From Pseudomonas parakoreensis (GTDB taxonomy: Bacteria > Pseudomonadota > Gammaproteobacteria > Pseudomonadales > Pseudomonadaceae): DNA of 64,000 nt. Under the pieces are notes generated by a model. That model did not search any database. It saw only the letters and a list, made by a program, of their open reading frames with translations, and was not told where the DNA came from. The first letter of the stretch is position 1. Each line of letters begins with the position of its first letter. The DNA lies in the NCBI RefSeq assembly GCF_021602155.1, contig NZ_BQHY01000009.1, positions 124,001 through 188,000 of the forward strand. Direction: 5' to 3'. Positions 40,824 through 49,146 of this stretch are shown here, in pieces. The position numbers and the translations under genes are program-made.

Positions 40824-40864
40824 TGGCGCAGCCCTCAACGCCCTCATTCTGCGGTATGCCTTTT

Positions 40865-41473
40865 TCAAAGCAAGGCATCGAAATCTGGTGTCTTGTTGGA
40901 AGCATGGATGTTCAGCCGGCACTGCAGCGCCATACCGTAAGCTGTCTCCAGATGCGTAGCCAGCGAGCCACCCATTTCGATATGTTGAGATAAAACCACC
41001 TGGTGATCTGCATCTGTAAGAACATTGGTGAAAATGAGCCAGGAATGCATGTGTGGCGTTGTCTGGGTTATCGCTTGAGCAACACTTTCTGAGAGAGCTC
41101 TGGCCTTGCGATCATCAGTGATGAAGGCTTGGCGGATTCTGCTTGCGAAGGCGATTGACGACAGCTCGCCTTTTCCGAGTTTTTTTCGGCTTTCAAGGGC
41201 TGCGATGGCTTGGAGATCGTCAATGCTGCAGGAATGGGACGCGAATTTGCCCTTGGTCTGCTCTTGCTTGAGGCGCTCTCTCAACTCGAGGTCTGCTTCG
41301 GTGGCGGCTGTGCGGGGCTTGACCAGGCATTCGTATAGGACGAATCCAGTCATGCAGAACTCACACTTGGCTTCTTGAGCTGCCGCATACAGTCGGCGCG
41401 AAGACAAAATGTTCCACACCGAGCAGGTGTCGGCCACATTGATCTTGTGGAATTTCGATGGATCAATAGCCAT
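40865..41473 (-). CDS. PIN-like domain protein, partner of the ImmA/IrrE gene
   Basis: A 202-residue protein with PIN-like acidic spacing: N-V-A-D-T-C-S-V at the start, G-K-G-E-L-S-S-I in the middle and F-I-T-D-D-R-K-A-R, the likely metal-binding positions of a ribonuclease. Its start at 41473 is set by GAAGGA and overlaps the preceding gene by 11 bases, as in toxin-antitoxin pairs. The catalytic assignment is inference. Confidence 0.65.
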   Translation of the reverse strand: MAIDPSKFHKINVADTCSVWNILSSRRLYAAAQEAKCEFCMTGFVLYECLVKPRTAATEADLELRERLKQEQTKGKFASHSCSIDDLQAIAALESRKKLGKGELSSIAFASRIRQAFITDDRKARALSESVAQAITQTTPHMHSWLIFTNVLTDADHQVVLSQHIEMGGSLATHLETAYGMALQCRLNIHASNKTPDFDALL

Positions 41474-42593
41474 GTATTGTCCTTCCATATAGAGAGGCAA
41501 GTGCTGCCAGTTCGCCATAGCCGCAGAGAAGAGCTTCGGCCAGCCTGCCGAGGCTGATGATGCCTTGGCTATGTGCGTCCAGGCAAAGCTTCACGTAATG
41601 GTCGGACAGACCGCGTTCGAGCAGAGCGACTTTTCTCGCGCGTTGCTGGAGGGTGAGGCTCTCAGGTAGTTCGGGGTCTATCTTGGCTTGTCGAGTAACA
41701 CGGTAACCTCGGATTCGTCGACTGGTATCAATGTCGGCTCGCTTCGCGGCCTTCAAGGCTATACCCAAGGCGTCACAGCTCACTCGAAACTTATTAGCCC
41801 ATCCTTGAGCTTCCTCTTCAGACCAAGTAGTTGGGTCAGGAAGCAAGCTGAGCGTTTCTGGAGGCATGAGGTAACAGGAGGCGAACCTATTCGCCCGCAC
41901 CTCCCGGATGTCTTTGTCTCCCGGGATGGTTACGCTTGCTCCTTCTTCACTATCAAAAATGCAGTGAGCCATCTCGTGCGCTGCACTGAATCGCTGTCGG
42001 TAAACGTCCTCGGTGTAGTTAACTAAAATGCATTTGCCGGCGACGGGGTGCATCACAAAGAGGCCTGAGATTTTGGAGTTGTCTAGCTTTCGCCGGAACA
42101 CATGCACACCGACTGAGCGAAACTCGGAGTAGATGTCTCGGGGCACCTCTCGGTCTGTATGACCCATTTGCCGGCGAAATGCCTTTGCCGCGCCCTCGGC
42201 ATGAGATAGGAAGTAGTTACCCCGTGGGGTGTAGGCAAAGGTACTGACAGCACCACGGAGTTCTTGGGTTAAAAATTCTTCGGTTTCGCAGATGTACAGA
42301 AACTCTTGAATGGCAGAGCGATCTTCCTTCGAGAACTCACGGCCATGCGCCCGGTAGAGCGTTTCAGTTTGCTCAAATGGGGCGACCTGCTCGTTTGAAA
42401 TAAAGAATTTGAAGTCGCATCGATAGTAGTCGGCAAGGATGAGCACCTCGTCTCCGGTAGGCTCCAACGCACCTTTCTCGATACTACTCAGGCGCTCAAC
42501 GTTGATTGCTGTGAAAGCTGCGACTTCGTCAACGGTTCGCTGAAGCTGAATACGGTAGCGTTGAAGCTTGTCACCAAGGGCCTGGAGATTCAT
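41463..42593 (-). CDS. XRE regulator fused to an ImmA/IrrE metallopeptidase
   Basis: A 376-residue protein. Residues 1-60 form a Cro/CI HTH (R-L-S-S-I-E-K-G-A-L near 34-43); the second half is an ImmA/IrrE-type zinc peptidase with H206-E207-x-x-H210 (A-A-H-E-M-A-H-C-I-F-D) and E-V-R-A-N-R-F-A around residue 231 as the third ligand region. Such proteins cleave or regulate repressors and antitoxins. It is coupled to the PIN-like gene and divergent from the GHKL gene. Confidence 0.88.
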   Translation of the reverse strand: MNLQALGDKLQRYRIQLQRTVDEVAAFTAINVERLSSIEKGALEPTGDEVLILADYYRCDFKFFISNEQVAPFEQTETLYRAHGREFSKEDRSAIQEFLYICETEEFLTQELRGAVSTFAYTPRGNYFLSHAEGAAKAFRRQMGHTDREVPRDIYSEFRSVGVHVFRRKLDNSKISGLFVMHPVAGKCILVNYTEDVYRQRFSAAHEMAHCIFDSEEGASVTIPGDKDIREVRANRFASCYLMPPETLSLLPDPTTWSEEEAQGWANKFRVSCDALGIALKAAKRADIDTSRRIRGYRVTRQAKIDPELPESLTLQQRARKVALLERGLSDHYVKLCLDAHSQGIISLGRLAEALLCGYGELAALASLYGRTIHGY

Positions 42594-42828
42594 GCGCTGT
42601 TTGACGTCCTGTTAGGCAATGCACCGAGACATCATAGTCGGTTTTCAAGGCGCTCCACTTCTCGAGTCCACATCTATATCGCTTTATTGGAGCTTGAATC
42701 GCCGGATTGTTAGTTGGATCGCTGAGGGTGCGAGTCTTCCCCATCTCACCATTCGTTGAGGTAGCATCAGCAGCACAAACTGCGCTTACCAGCCCAAACC
42801 GCGCTATGCAATTTCCAGGAGGAAGTCC

Positions 42829-44817
42829 ATGTCCGACGAATCTAGTCGTTTGTCTTTGTTTGAAGAGGACTATCTTCTACGTGAGCTTGGGCCTGTGGCC
42901 CATGTACCGCAGGTGGCGCTTACTGAGCTGGTCGCGAACGCTTGGGATGCAGGCGCAAGTCTAGTTGAACTGTTTCTTCCATCTGAACTGGGTGGCACCT
43001 TGACTGTGATCGACGATGGTCATGGCATGACGCCCAAACAGTTTAGTCGGCGTTGGATGACGCTTCGCTACAACCGACTGAAGCATCAAAGCTGGAAAGT
43101 GGAGTTTCCTAAAGGGAAGGATGGTAAAGCCAGAAAAGCTTATGGCCGAAATGGTGTCGGTCGCCACGGACTTCTCTGTTTCGCGGATGAGTACCGTGTA
43201 GAAACATGGCGAGATGGGATACTCAGCACATTTGTCGTGGGTACGGAATCAGGGCCGAGTCCATTTGTGGTTCGCTCTGAAGAGTTCAGTGAGCGAGAGG
43301 GTGAAGGCACTAGGTTGTCGGTTGTAGTCAATCGCAAAATGCCCGACCTTGAAGAAATCATCACCGTTCTTGCAGCACGCTTCATCCACGATCCTGGATT
43401 TCAGATCCGAGTTAATGGAACCCCCCTGACGTTAGCAAAGCTTGAGCAGCACGCCAGGTCGCACACGCTGACCCTCAGTGAGGGGCGGACGGCGAAGGTG
43501 ATCGTTATTGATTCTACTCAGCAGAATCACTCATCGATTCATCAAGGCGTTGCGTTTTGGGTAGATCATCGACTTGTCGGTGATCCAACATGGGCTATCG
43601 GTCAGGTAGCAAATTTCGATGGCCGAACTCGATTCGCCAAACGGTACAAGATCATCGTCGACACTTTGGGTTTCGAGGATCACGTACTTGCGGACTGGAC
43701 AGGATTTCGTACAACGCCAGCAGTAAAAGAGTTGTATCAGGCTACAGCCGACCACATCAGTCAGGTTGCTGATGAGTTAGCAGCAGAAGTTGTCGAGTCC
43801 ACTTCAGAAGACGCTCTTGTCCAGAATCGTGCTGAACTCAAGTCGTTGGGCCAGGGGGCGCAGCTCGAAGTCACTGAATTTACCAAAGCTGTTGCTCAGG
43901 CGCATCCGATGGTATCTCCGGAGTTTTTGGCGACAGCAGTCAAAGCGGTGATCAATCTGGAAAAGTCCAAGAGTGGGGCTGCGCTCCTTCATAAACTCGC
44001 CAACCTAGATACAAAGGATGTTGAGGGACTCGATACGTTGTTGGCTGATTGGTCTGTCAAAGACGCACTTCGCGTGTTGGATGAGATAGATGACAGACTG
44101 AGCGTCATAGAGGCCATTGCTAGGCTGGCAGAGGATCCGAACACAGATGAGCTCCACACCCTCCACCCACTGATCCTGCGATCCCGCTGGCTTTTCGGCC
44201 CGGAGTTCGAATCAGTGGAATACTGTTCGAACACCACATTGCGAAGCGTAGCCAAACAGCTATGGGGCGACGGGGACGCATCGTTTCAGAACGAGAAAAA
44301 ACGCCCAGACGTTGTTGTCTTGCCTGATCGCAGCATGGTGCAGCTGGTGGGTATAGAGCGATTTGATCCGCAAGACCCGACCATCGCGCAGATGCAGAAC
44401 ATCCTTCTGATCGAGCTGAAGAGAGGGGGATTCAAAATCAAGCGGGACGAGGTCAATCAGGCCGACGGTTATGTGCAGGATATTGCTAATTCTGGATATG
44501 TAAATGGCGCGCCCTTTGTCACGGCCTGGGTGGTCGGACAGTCAATTGCATCGGGAGTGGGTACCGAGAAAACTGTAGGTGATGACTCGCGCAAATATGG
44601 TCAAGTCAGAGCAACGACTTATGGGGCACTTGTGGGCACGGCTAACCTGCGACTGATGCGCTTGCGTAAGACGCTGGAGGAACGATATGACAACCTGCCA
44701 ACCGACACGTTGCTCGCTAAGGTGTTATCGATCCAAGAACAGGCAACGCTCGATTTAAATACGTCAAACCCAGTGCAACATCAGGATGAGAGTGCTGCGC
44801 TGGCAGTCGCTCAGTGA
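42829..44817 (+). CDS. GHKL ATPase fused to a PD-(D/E)XK-type nuclease domain
   Basis: A 662-residue protein. The N-terminus has the GHKL ATPase boxes: E33-x-x-x-N37-x-x-D40 (E-L-V-A-N-A-W-D-A-G-A), D62-D-G-x-G66 and a G-R-N-G-V-G-R-H-G lid near 106-114, as in Hsp90/MutL/MORC proteins. After a helical middle, a C-terminal domain has P-D494-V-V-V and E529-L-K531 spacing, then Q-A-D-G-Y, consistent with a Shedu-like or other restriction-fold nuclease. AGGAGG precedes the ATG. ATPase-nuclease fusions on islands often defend against phages; that role is inference. Confidence 0.8.
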   Translation: MSDESSRLSLFEEDYLLRELGPVAHVPQVALTELVANAWDAGASLVELFLPSELGGTLTVIDDGHGMTPKQFSRRWMTLRYNRLKHQSWKVEFPKGKDGKARKAYGRNGVGRHGLLCFADEYRVETWRDGILSTFVVGTESGPSPFVVRSEEFSEREGEGTRLSVVVNRKMPDLEEIITVLAARFIHDPGFQIRVNGTPLTLAKLEQHARSHTLTLSEGRTAKVIVIDSTQQNHSSIHQGVAFWVDHRLVGDPTWAIGQVANFDGRTRFAKRYKIIVDTLGFEDHVLADWTGFRTTPAVKELYQATADHISQVADELAAEVVESTSEDALVQNRAELKSLGQGAQLEVTEFTKAVAQAHPMVSPEFLATAVKAVINLEKSKSGAALLHKLANLDTKDVEGLDTLLADWSVKDALRVLDEIDDRLSVIEAIARLAEDPNTDELHTLHPLILRSRWLFGPEFESVEYCSNTTLRSVAKQLWGDGDASFQNEKKRPDVVVLPDRSMVQLVGIERFDPQDPTIAQMQNILLIELKRGGFKIKRDEVNQADGYVQDIANSGYVNGAPFVTAWVVGQSIASGVGTEKTVGDDSRKYGQVRATTYGALVGTANLRLMRLRKTLEERYDNLPTDTLLAKVLSIQEQATLDLNTSNPVQHQDESAALAVAQ

Positions 44818-44943
44818 AGCATCGTATCAATCTATGGGTTGATTACAGGTATTAGCGCCGTCGCAATTCCGGCCTGTCGTCAGCATCATAGATTTTTCCG
44901 CCTGTGCTGAAGCAATCAGCAAGGCTAGTTTTGCCAAAACCCA

Positions 44944-45591
44944 ATGAAAGATACCTTCAAGCCGGTGTCAAATACTCAAGGACTCTTTGTGCCTTCAACT
45001 CTAGTAGACATTATCATCCGCGACCGAGGCGCGCAGGCTTATACCGATTACGCGGAGTTTCAAATTACCGATCCTGATGTGATCGTTAGTGCCGCTAGGC
45101 AAACGCTCGAATCGATCCCTCCATCATTTGGTTCTTGCGTCATGGTCAGTGCTGGCTTCACTGCAATTCTCAAATCTCAAGGGATACCCGCAGTTGTCGT
45201 CCTGGGAGACCTGCTGATTAACGGCCAGTATGCTTTCGAATGCAGGGGGAACATTCCAGGGGCAACCTACGAGGGAGAGTTTGTGGACGCCAAGTGGGAC
45301 GGTCACGCCTGGGTAATGCTCGCAGGTGTCCTCTGCGACCTGTCGATCTTCCGAAGCGCCTACGCCACTAAAACGCCAAGCAACCTCAAAACCTTCATCA
45401 GCCAGCAGTTCGGTGAGGGTAAGGGAGCACTGATGTGTCCTCACGATAGCTTGCCGGTCGGCATGGAGTTTGTGCCCAAATTTGCGCTCAATGACGATCA
45501 GATTCTGGGGATTCTGGACGGTTTGTCCAGGCAGCACTTGAGACTAAGTGACGAAATTCGAGGCGGCATTCCCGGCTGTGTCGGGAGCTGA
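44944..45591 (+). CDS. Transglutaminase-like/cysteine peptidase-like protein
   Basis: A 215-residue soluble protein with a plausible Cys-His-Asp triad: C65 (G-S-C-V-M-V-S-A-G-F), H121 (D-G-H-A-W-V-M-L) and D132 (L-C-D-L-S-I-F), the order and spacing of transglutaminase-fold enzymes. No signal peptide is seen. It follows the GHKL gene by 126 bases without a clear ribosome-binding site, so its expression is uncertain. Confidence 0.65.
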   Translation: MKDTFKPVSNTQGLFVPSTLVDIIIRDRGAQAYTDYAEFQITDPDVIVSAARQTLESIPPSFGSCVMVSAGFTAILKSQGIPAVVVLGDLLINGQYAFECRGNIPGATYEGEFVDAKWDGHAWVMLAGVLCDLSIFRSAYATKTPSNLKTFISQQFGEGKGALMCPHDSLPVGMEFVPKFALNDDQILGILDGLSRQHLRLSDEIRGGIPGCVGS

Positions 45592-45622
45592 ATACGGCTA
45601 GAAAATAAGGGCGGCGCTGACA

Positions 45623-46099
45623 TCAGTGCGAGATTAGCCAGGCTTCCATTTTTTGCAGTCTGCCCATTTCGAGAAGCTTCGGTTTTCCTAAATCTAAAAG
45701 CATGAGTAGCTCTTGCCTGCACTCTGGTGATGAAAACCATTCAGCGACCTCGACATTGCAGTGCCTGGACTCACTCAGGGCCCATTTCACAACCATGTCC
45801 GCTGCTGCTCGGTAGTGATCCGCCATGAAGAGTCGTCGCCCCTCTGCAAACCAACCAAGCTTGGCTAGTTGTTCAGTGACGTCAATGACGCCCGCGTGAT
45901 CAAAAAAACCGGTGGTGTCTGGATAGTGAATACCTGCCAGGGACACCTTCGCCGCCCCTGCTTCTCGGTCAAAGTAGGACAGAAAATGCCACCCACCTGT
46001 AGTGCTTCCAGCGTGCGGAAAGTTGATCGCGGCCTTGCCAGTGATGTAGTGCGTGCGGGAAACGCGTTTGAGATCAAAATCGAACAGTGGCTGCCTCAT
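45623..46099 (-). CDS. Hypothetical protein
   Basis: A 158-residue soluble protein, not recognised. The middle contains G-G-W-H-F-L-S-Y-F-D-R and M-A-D-H-Y-R-A-A-A-D-M-V. Its ATG overlaps the stop of the 69-residue gene by four bases, so the two form an operon. It is convergent with the transglutaminase-like gene. Confidence 0.6.
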   Translation of the reverse strand: MRQPLFDFDLKRVSRTHYITGKAAINFPHAGSTTGGWHFLSYFDREAGAAKVSLAGIHYPDTTGFFDHAGVIDVTEQLAKLGWFAEGRRLFMADHYRAAADMVVKWALSESRHCNVEVAEWFSSPECRQELLMLLDLGKPKLLEMGRLQKMEAWLISH

Positions 46100-46305
46100 G
46101 GGAGCTTTTTGAGCCGGGCTAGACCCTGTTTGATATGACCAGCGTTCTCACCAATTGTGTAGAGCGCGCCACGAACGTTGTCCCCGACCTCCGCATGCCC
46201 CTGGGCTTCGACCTGGAGGGTCAGCTCCATGAGAGCAGCTTCAAGGGCGAGCTGATTTTGGTACATCCTTTCCAGCACATCTGATAGCGAGTATTCACTG
46301 GGCAT
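46096..46305 (-). CDS. Small helical protein
   Basis: A 69-residue, mainly helical protein with leucine-rich heptad-like spacing (L-E-R-M-Y-Q-N-Q-L-A-L-E-A-A-L) and a second helix ending in I-K-Q-G-L-A-R-L-K-K. It is translationally coupled to the 158-residue gene. Possibly a dimerising accessory protein; no function is recognised. Confidence 0.6.
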   Translation of the reverse strand: MPSEYSLSDVLERMYQNQLALEAALMELTLQVEAQGHAEVGDNVRGALYTIGENAGHIKQGLARLKKLP

Positions 46306-46496
46306 CTACATGGACTCCTTGATGTCGACCCAGCATAGCTCGATGATGAGTCAGCAAGTGTCTTGCGGGTATAGGCATACCCTGAGAGCACCTTATGAGC
46401 GTCCCGTCCCTAAGTAGTCTCAAGGTGTTTGATTTGCAAGCTAGAACAGCAAGAAGCCCGAAGGACAGAGATGCCCGCTAGACACTTGGTCGGTTT

Positions 46497-47177
46497 TTAT
46501 TGACCCGCCGTACCGGATTTATCAGAGGCCGGGCCTCCATTGAAGCTAAAATCGGTGGTGCCGTTGGTGATCCATTCGACCAGCTTTTCCTTGTGAGTGT
46601 AAGCCACCACTCCACGTTTTTGAGTCGGATCGAATCTTAAGACGCGCCATATACCGAAATCGGGGCCGAAGTCGATGAACACGGGTTTGGAAACCCACCA
46701 GCGAGCAAAAAGCTTGCTGCGGGAATGCCAGCTAAATGAAGCCAGTCCATTCTCCGACACTTTCGACAAACCCATTCTGAAGTTGTACCTGTCGAACTCA
46801 GTCCGCGTGCCATCGATCACCCAGATCATATTTTGATAGTAGTTTTGCCTCGCGATTACCTCTTCAGGATGTATCGTCGATCTCTGAAACTCAATAACCA
46901 TCCCTGAAGGCGTTCGGACATCTGCTATATGTCTCTCCCCTGAGGACGCTTGCAACACAACTTCCTGCCACTCGGTTGGGAACATATTCTTCCAATCGCG
47001 ATGCCATGCCGTTTCCGTTTCCCACCACGGATCGCAATTGTCCAAACGTTTATGAGCCCAATGCCAGACGACATGGTTCCCGCATTTAGCGACAGTCTGG
47101 GAACCACAAAAACTGCAAACACCACGTGCTTTTGGAGTGGCCTCTACACGAGCGCCTTCAAGCAATGAGTATTTCAT
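46497..47177 (-). CDS. CoiA-like nuclease
   Basis: A 226-residue protein with a zinc-ribbon-like Cys/His cluster (C21, C24, C32, H39, H42, C48) followed by the restriction-fold nuclease core of the competence-CoiA family: E55 and H59 (E-T-E-T-A-W-H), D86 (H-I-A-D-V-R) and E96-x-Q98 (V-I-E-F-Q-R-S). Such enzymes process DNA; as a single gene on an island a role in competence is not implied. AAGGAAG precedes the start. Confidence 0.75.
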   Translation of the reverse strand: MKYSLLEGARVEATPKARGVCSFCGSQTVAKCGNHVVWHWAHKRLDNCDPWWETETAWHRDWKNMFPTEWQEVVLQASSGERHIADVRTPSGMVIEFQRSTIHPEEVIARQNYYQNMIWVIDGTRTEFDRYNFRMGLSKVSENGLASFSWHSRSKLFARWWVSKPVFIDFGPDFGIWRVLRFDPTQKRGVVAYTHKEKLVEWITNGTTDFSFNGGPASDKSGTAGQ

Positions 47178-47222
47178 TTTCTTCCTTGATGATAAAAATG
47201 AGGGGCGGTAGCTCTTAACTTC

Positions 47223-47453
47223 CTAGTTGTCAGTACCTTGTGACCCACAGGACGAAAGACAAATATCTGAACACGGTAGTCGTCGTGTCGCTCTGGCCTC
47301 TTTCAACAATTGCTCAGCGTACATAGCCGGATCATCATCTGGCAGCGGGTAGCCTGCAGCAGATAGAGCTTCGGCGCGCTCTTCAATGAGCAGACGCTCG
47401 GGATCGCGAACCGTTTGGTAGGCTCTGCCTGGTACGCGTCGAGTCGTGTCCAT
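47223..47453 (-). CDS. Possible small protein
   Basis: A 76-residue frame starting M-D-T-T-R-R-V-P-G-R with GGGGAG before it. It is charged, with E-R-L-L-I-E-E-R-A-E-A-L-S-A-A-G-Y-P-L-P-D-D-D as its central part. No function is recognised. It lies 45 bases downstream of the CoiA-like gene start on the same strand, so the two are not in an obvious coupled order. Confidence 0.4.
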   Translation of the reverse strand: MDTTRRVPGRAYQTVRDPERLLIEERAEALSAAGYPLPDDDPAMYAEQLLKEARATRRLPCSDICLSSCGSQGTDN

Positions 47454-47597
47454 TCTCGGCTCCCCAGAAGGCTGATGGCTAAGAGCGACTAAATTACTTT
47501 TAGAACGATAACAGAACGCTCTGAATAGCGATGCTCCGCTGCGAGTCACGAGGGAGGGTGCGTTACGATCTATGTTTCACAGAGGCGCAAACACCAA

Positions 47598-47698
47598 GCA
47601 AGCGGAGCGCGCAGGCGTGAGGGATGCGAGCCCGCAGGGTCGAGACACGCCTTGGCGGGGCTCGATTTACGGCAGCCTGACGCCGCAGGCGGCACGCC
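47598..47698 (+). repeat. Long direct repeat, copy 1
   Basis: A GC-rich block of about 101 bases that recurs in the same orientation at 51574-51675. The first 22 bases are identical and the rest similar, with short stems conserved in both (for example AGCCCGAAGGGC in copy 2 and AGCCCGCAGGGT here). It lies just upstream of the 135-residue gene. Confidence 0.75.
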
Positions 47699-47724
47699 AT
47701 CAACGCCAACAAGAGGTAACTCAA

Positions 47725-48132
47725 ATGCCCGACGATGAACTGCGCGAACTGGAGGCCAAGAGACGAAAGGCTTTGTGGATACTTGCGCACATATCTCCAG
47801 GCGATTCGAAGGCGTTCGATGCCTTATCCATCCTTGATGACCTTGACCTTCAAGAACGGAAATACTCCCCCAATGCTGACAAGGCACTTGATCTCAACCA
47901 GCTTCGGGATTGTGTCACGCTGCAGCATCACAACTCCGGAATCGACATCATTTTGGAGCAGACTATCCCCCAGCCCTGGAGGGAGCGCTTCAATCAGGCG
48001 AGTATCGGGTCGACCAGATTGTTAGATGGGCCTTACGCTGCGGACTGGTATAAATTCCTGGCTTGTTGGGAATCAGAGATGCAGCACCTCGAGGCACACA
48101 GAACTGCCAGAAGTAAGCCCAAGCTGGATTGA
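47725..48132 (+). CDS. Hypothetical acidic protein
   Basis: A 135-residue soluble protein, rich in Asp, Leu and Glu, starting M-P-D-D-E-L after GAGGT. The frame is open upstream to 47572, but that part is the repeat sequence, so the start at 47725 is preferred. Unrecognised. It is 18 bases before the next small gene. Confidence 0.6.
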   Translation: MPDDELRELEAKRRKALWILAHISPGDSKAFDALSILDDLDLQERKYSPNADKALDLNQLRDCVTLQHHNSGIDIILEQTIPQPWRERFNQASIGSTRLLDGPYAADWYKFLACWESEMQHLEAHRTARSKPKLD

Positions 48133-48150
48133 TGCAGACGGAGAATAGAC

Positions 48151-48366
48151 GTGGAACGAGACAGCGATGACACCGTGTATTGCGACATCCAAATGCCGGT
48201 GGCTCAAGGGCGTGAGCTATTGGCGTTAGTGAATGCCCTGCGAGAGTCGAAAGCTCATCCAAGTCTCGACAGAGTTTTTGAACACATGCAGGACGAGCTC
48301 AGCACCTCAATCGACATCGTTAAGAATCCTCCATCGTGGGGCCCATGGGGGCCGACGCATAACTGA
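48151..48366 (+). CDS. Small hypothetical protein
   Basis: A 71-residue protein with a GTG start after GGAG, containing a helical middle (G-R-E-L-L-A-L-V-N-A-L-R-E-S) and a P-S-W-G-P-W-G-P tail. It probably belongs to the same transcript as the 135-residue gene. No function is recognised. Confidence 0.5.
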   Translation: MERDSDDTVYCDIQMPVAQGRELLALVNALRESKAHPSLDRVFEHMQDELSTSIDIVKNPPSWGPWGPTHN

Positions 48367-48884
48367 GCCTTTAGTCGGCTATCCTTTCCATTCAGACGAG
48401 CAAACGCTGACTGGGAGCATGGAAGACTCAAAAAACGTCGCTCCGGCGCCCTATAAAGGGGCGAAAATAACGGCAAAATACACTTTAAGTGGGTGATTGC
48501 CATATGCCATACTCGGTTATCAACGATTTTTCGCCCAGCTTGGCCACCTCCCTGATGGAGGTTTTTGTCGCTATGGTAACGACTAGCAGGAGAAGAGCCT
48601 TAATGGCGTTCCTGAGAAGCGGAGCTGTGACGGGGCTGCCGTTTGCCGAGTTCTGAGGCTGCTTGTTTATTGAACCTTGGGGGCTTTCGCCAAGTCTGAA
48701 CTATAGTCGTAAAGCCGCTTGTCGGCTGACGGCAGGTACTGCTTGTGAAGCTTGGTGAACGAGCTCGATAATCCGCACCGCTTTTGCTAGCGAGGCAGTA
48801 TTACGTTTTTTTCCATTGAAAGCAGTGGTCGCGCATTGGAATTCGTTGATGCACCGTGGAACAAAATTCTTAGAGGATGGAGCT
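48367..48884. other. Non-coding stretch with a terminator
   Basis: No gene was recognised. It holds the terminator at 48546-48566 and the promoter region of the 55-residue gene at 48885. Confidence 0.5.
48546..48566 (+). terminator. Rho-independent terminator
   Basis: ACCTCC and GGAGGT form a stem across a five-base loop, followed by a T-run. It lies downstream of the two small rightward genes. Confidence 0.7.
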
Positions 48885-49052
48885 ATGACTCTTGAGCGTA
48901 TGATCGAAGAGGCCCGTAACCGTAACGGTTCTCATGAAGCCAGCCTAAAGGCGGCTCGTGATCGCATGGCCGCGACTAACCACCGTCTGGCACGTGAATT
49001 CGCTAAACAAGAAGTCACTGCGACGCTGCTTGCCAAGACCTGCAGCCTCTAA
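48885..49052 (+). CDS. Small basic helical protein, 55 residues
   Basis: A 55-residue protein starting M-T-L-E-R-M-I-E-E-A-R after GGATGGAG, helical and charged, ending T-L-L-A-K-T-C-S-L. A frame from 48816 would add 23 residues without support. A strong terminator follows. Unknown function; small helical proteins next to a peptidase gene may be its substrate or regulator, which is inference. Confidence 0.6.
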   Translation: MTLERMIEEARNRNGSHEASLKAARDRMAATNHRLAREFAKQEVTATLLAKTCSL

Positions 49053-49069
49053 TAAATCCCTTCATCCGA

Positions 49070-49096
49070 AAGCAGCCTAATGGGCTGCTTTTTTTT
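49070..49096 (+). terminator. Rho-independent terminator
   Basis: AAGCAGCC-TAAT-GGGCTGCTT followed by a long T-run, 18 bases after the stop of the 55-residue gene. It lies very close to the next start. Confidence 0.9.
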
Positions 49097-49146
49097 GCGC
49101 GATCACAATGACTCCATACCTCATCACCAGCTTCGAAGAGGCGACG

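Noticed and set aside
40865-42593. Assignment of the ImmA/PIN pair to a named defence system such as RosmerTA
   Set aside because: The peptidase partner fits the general idea, but I cannot match the second gene reliably, so no system name is given.
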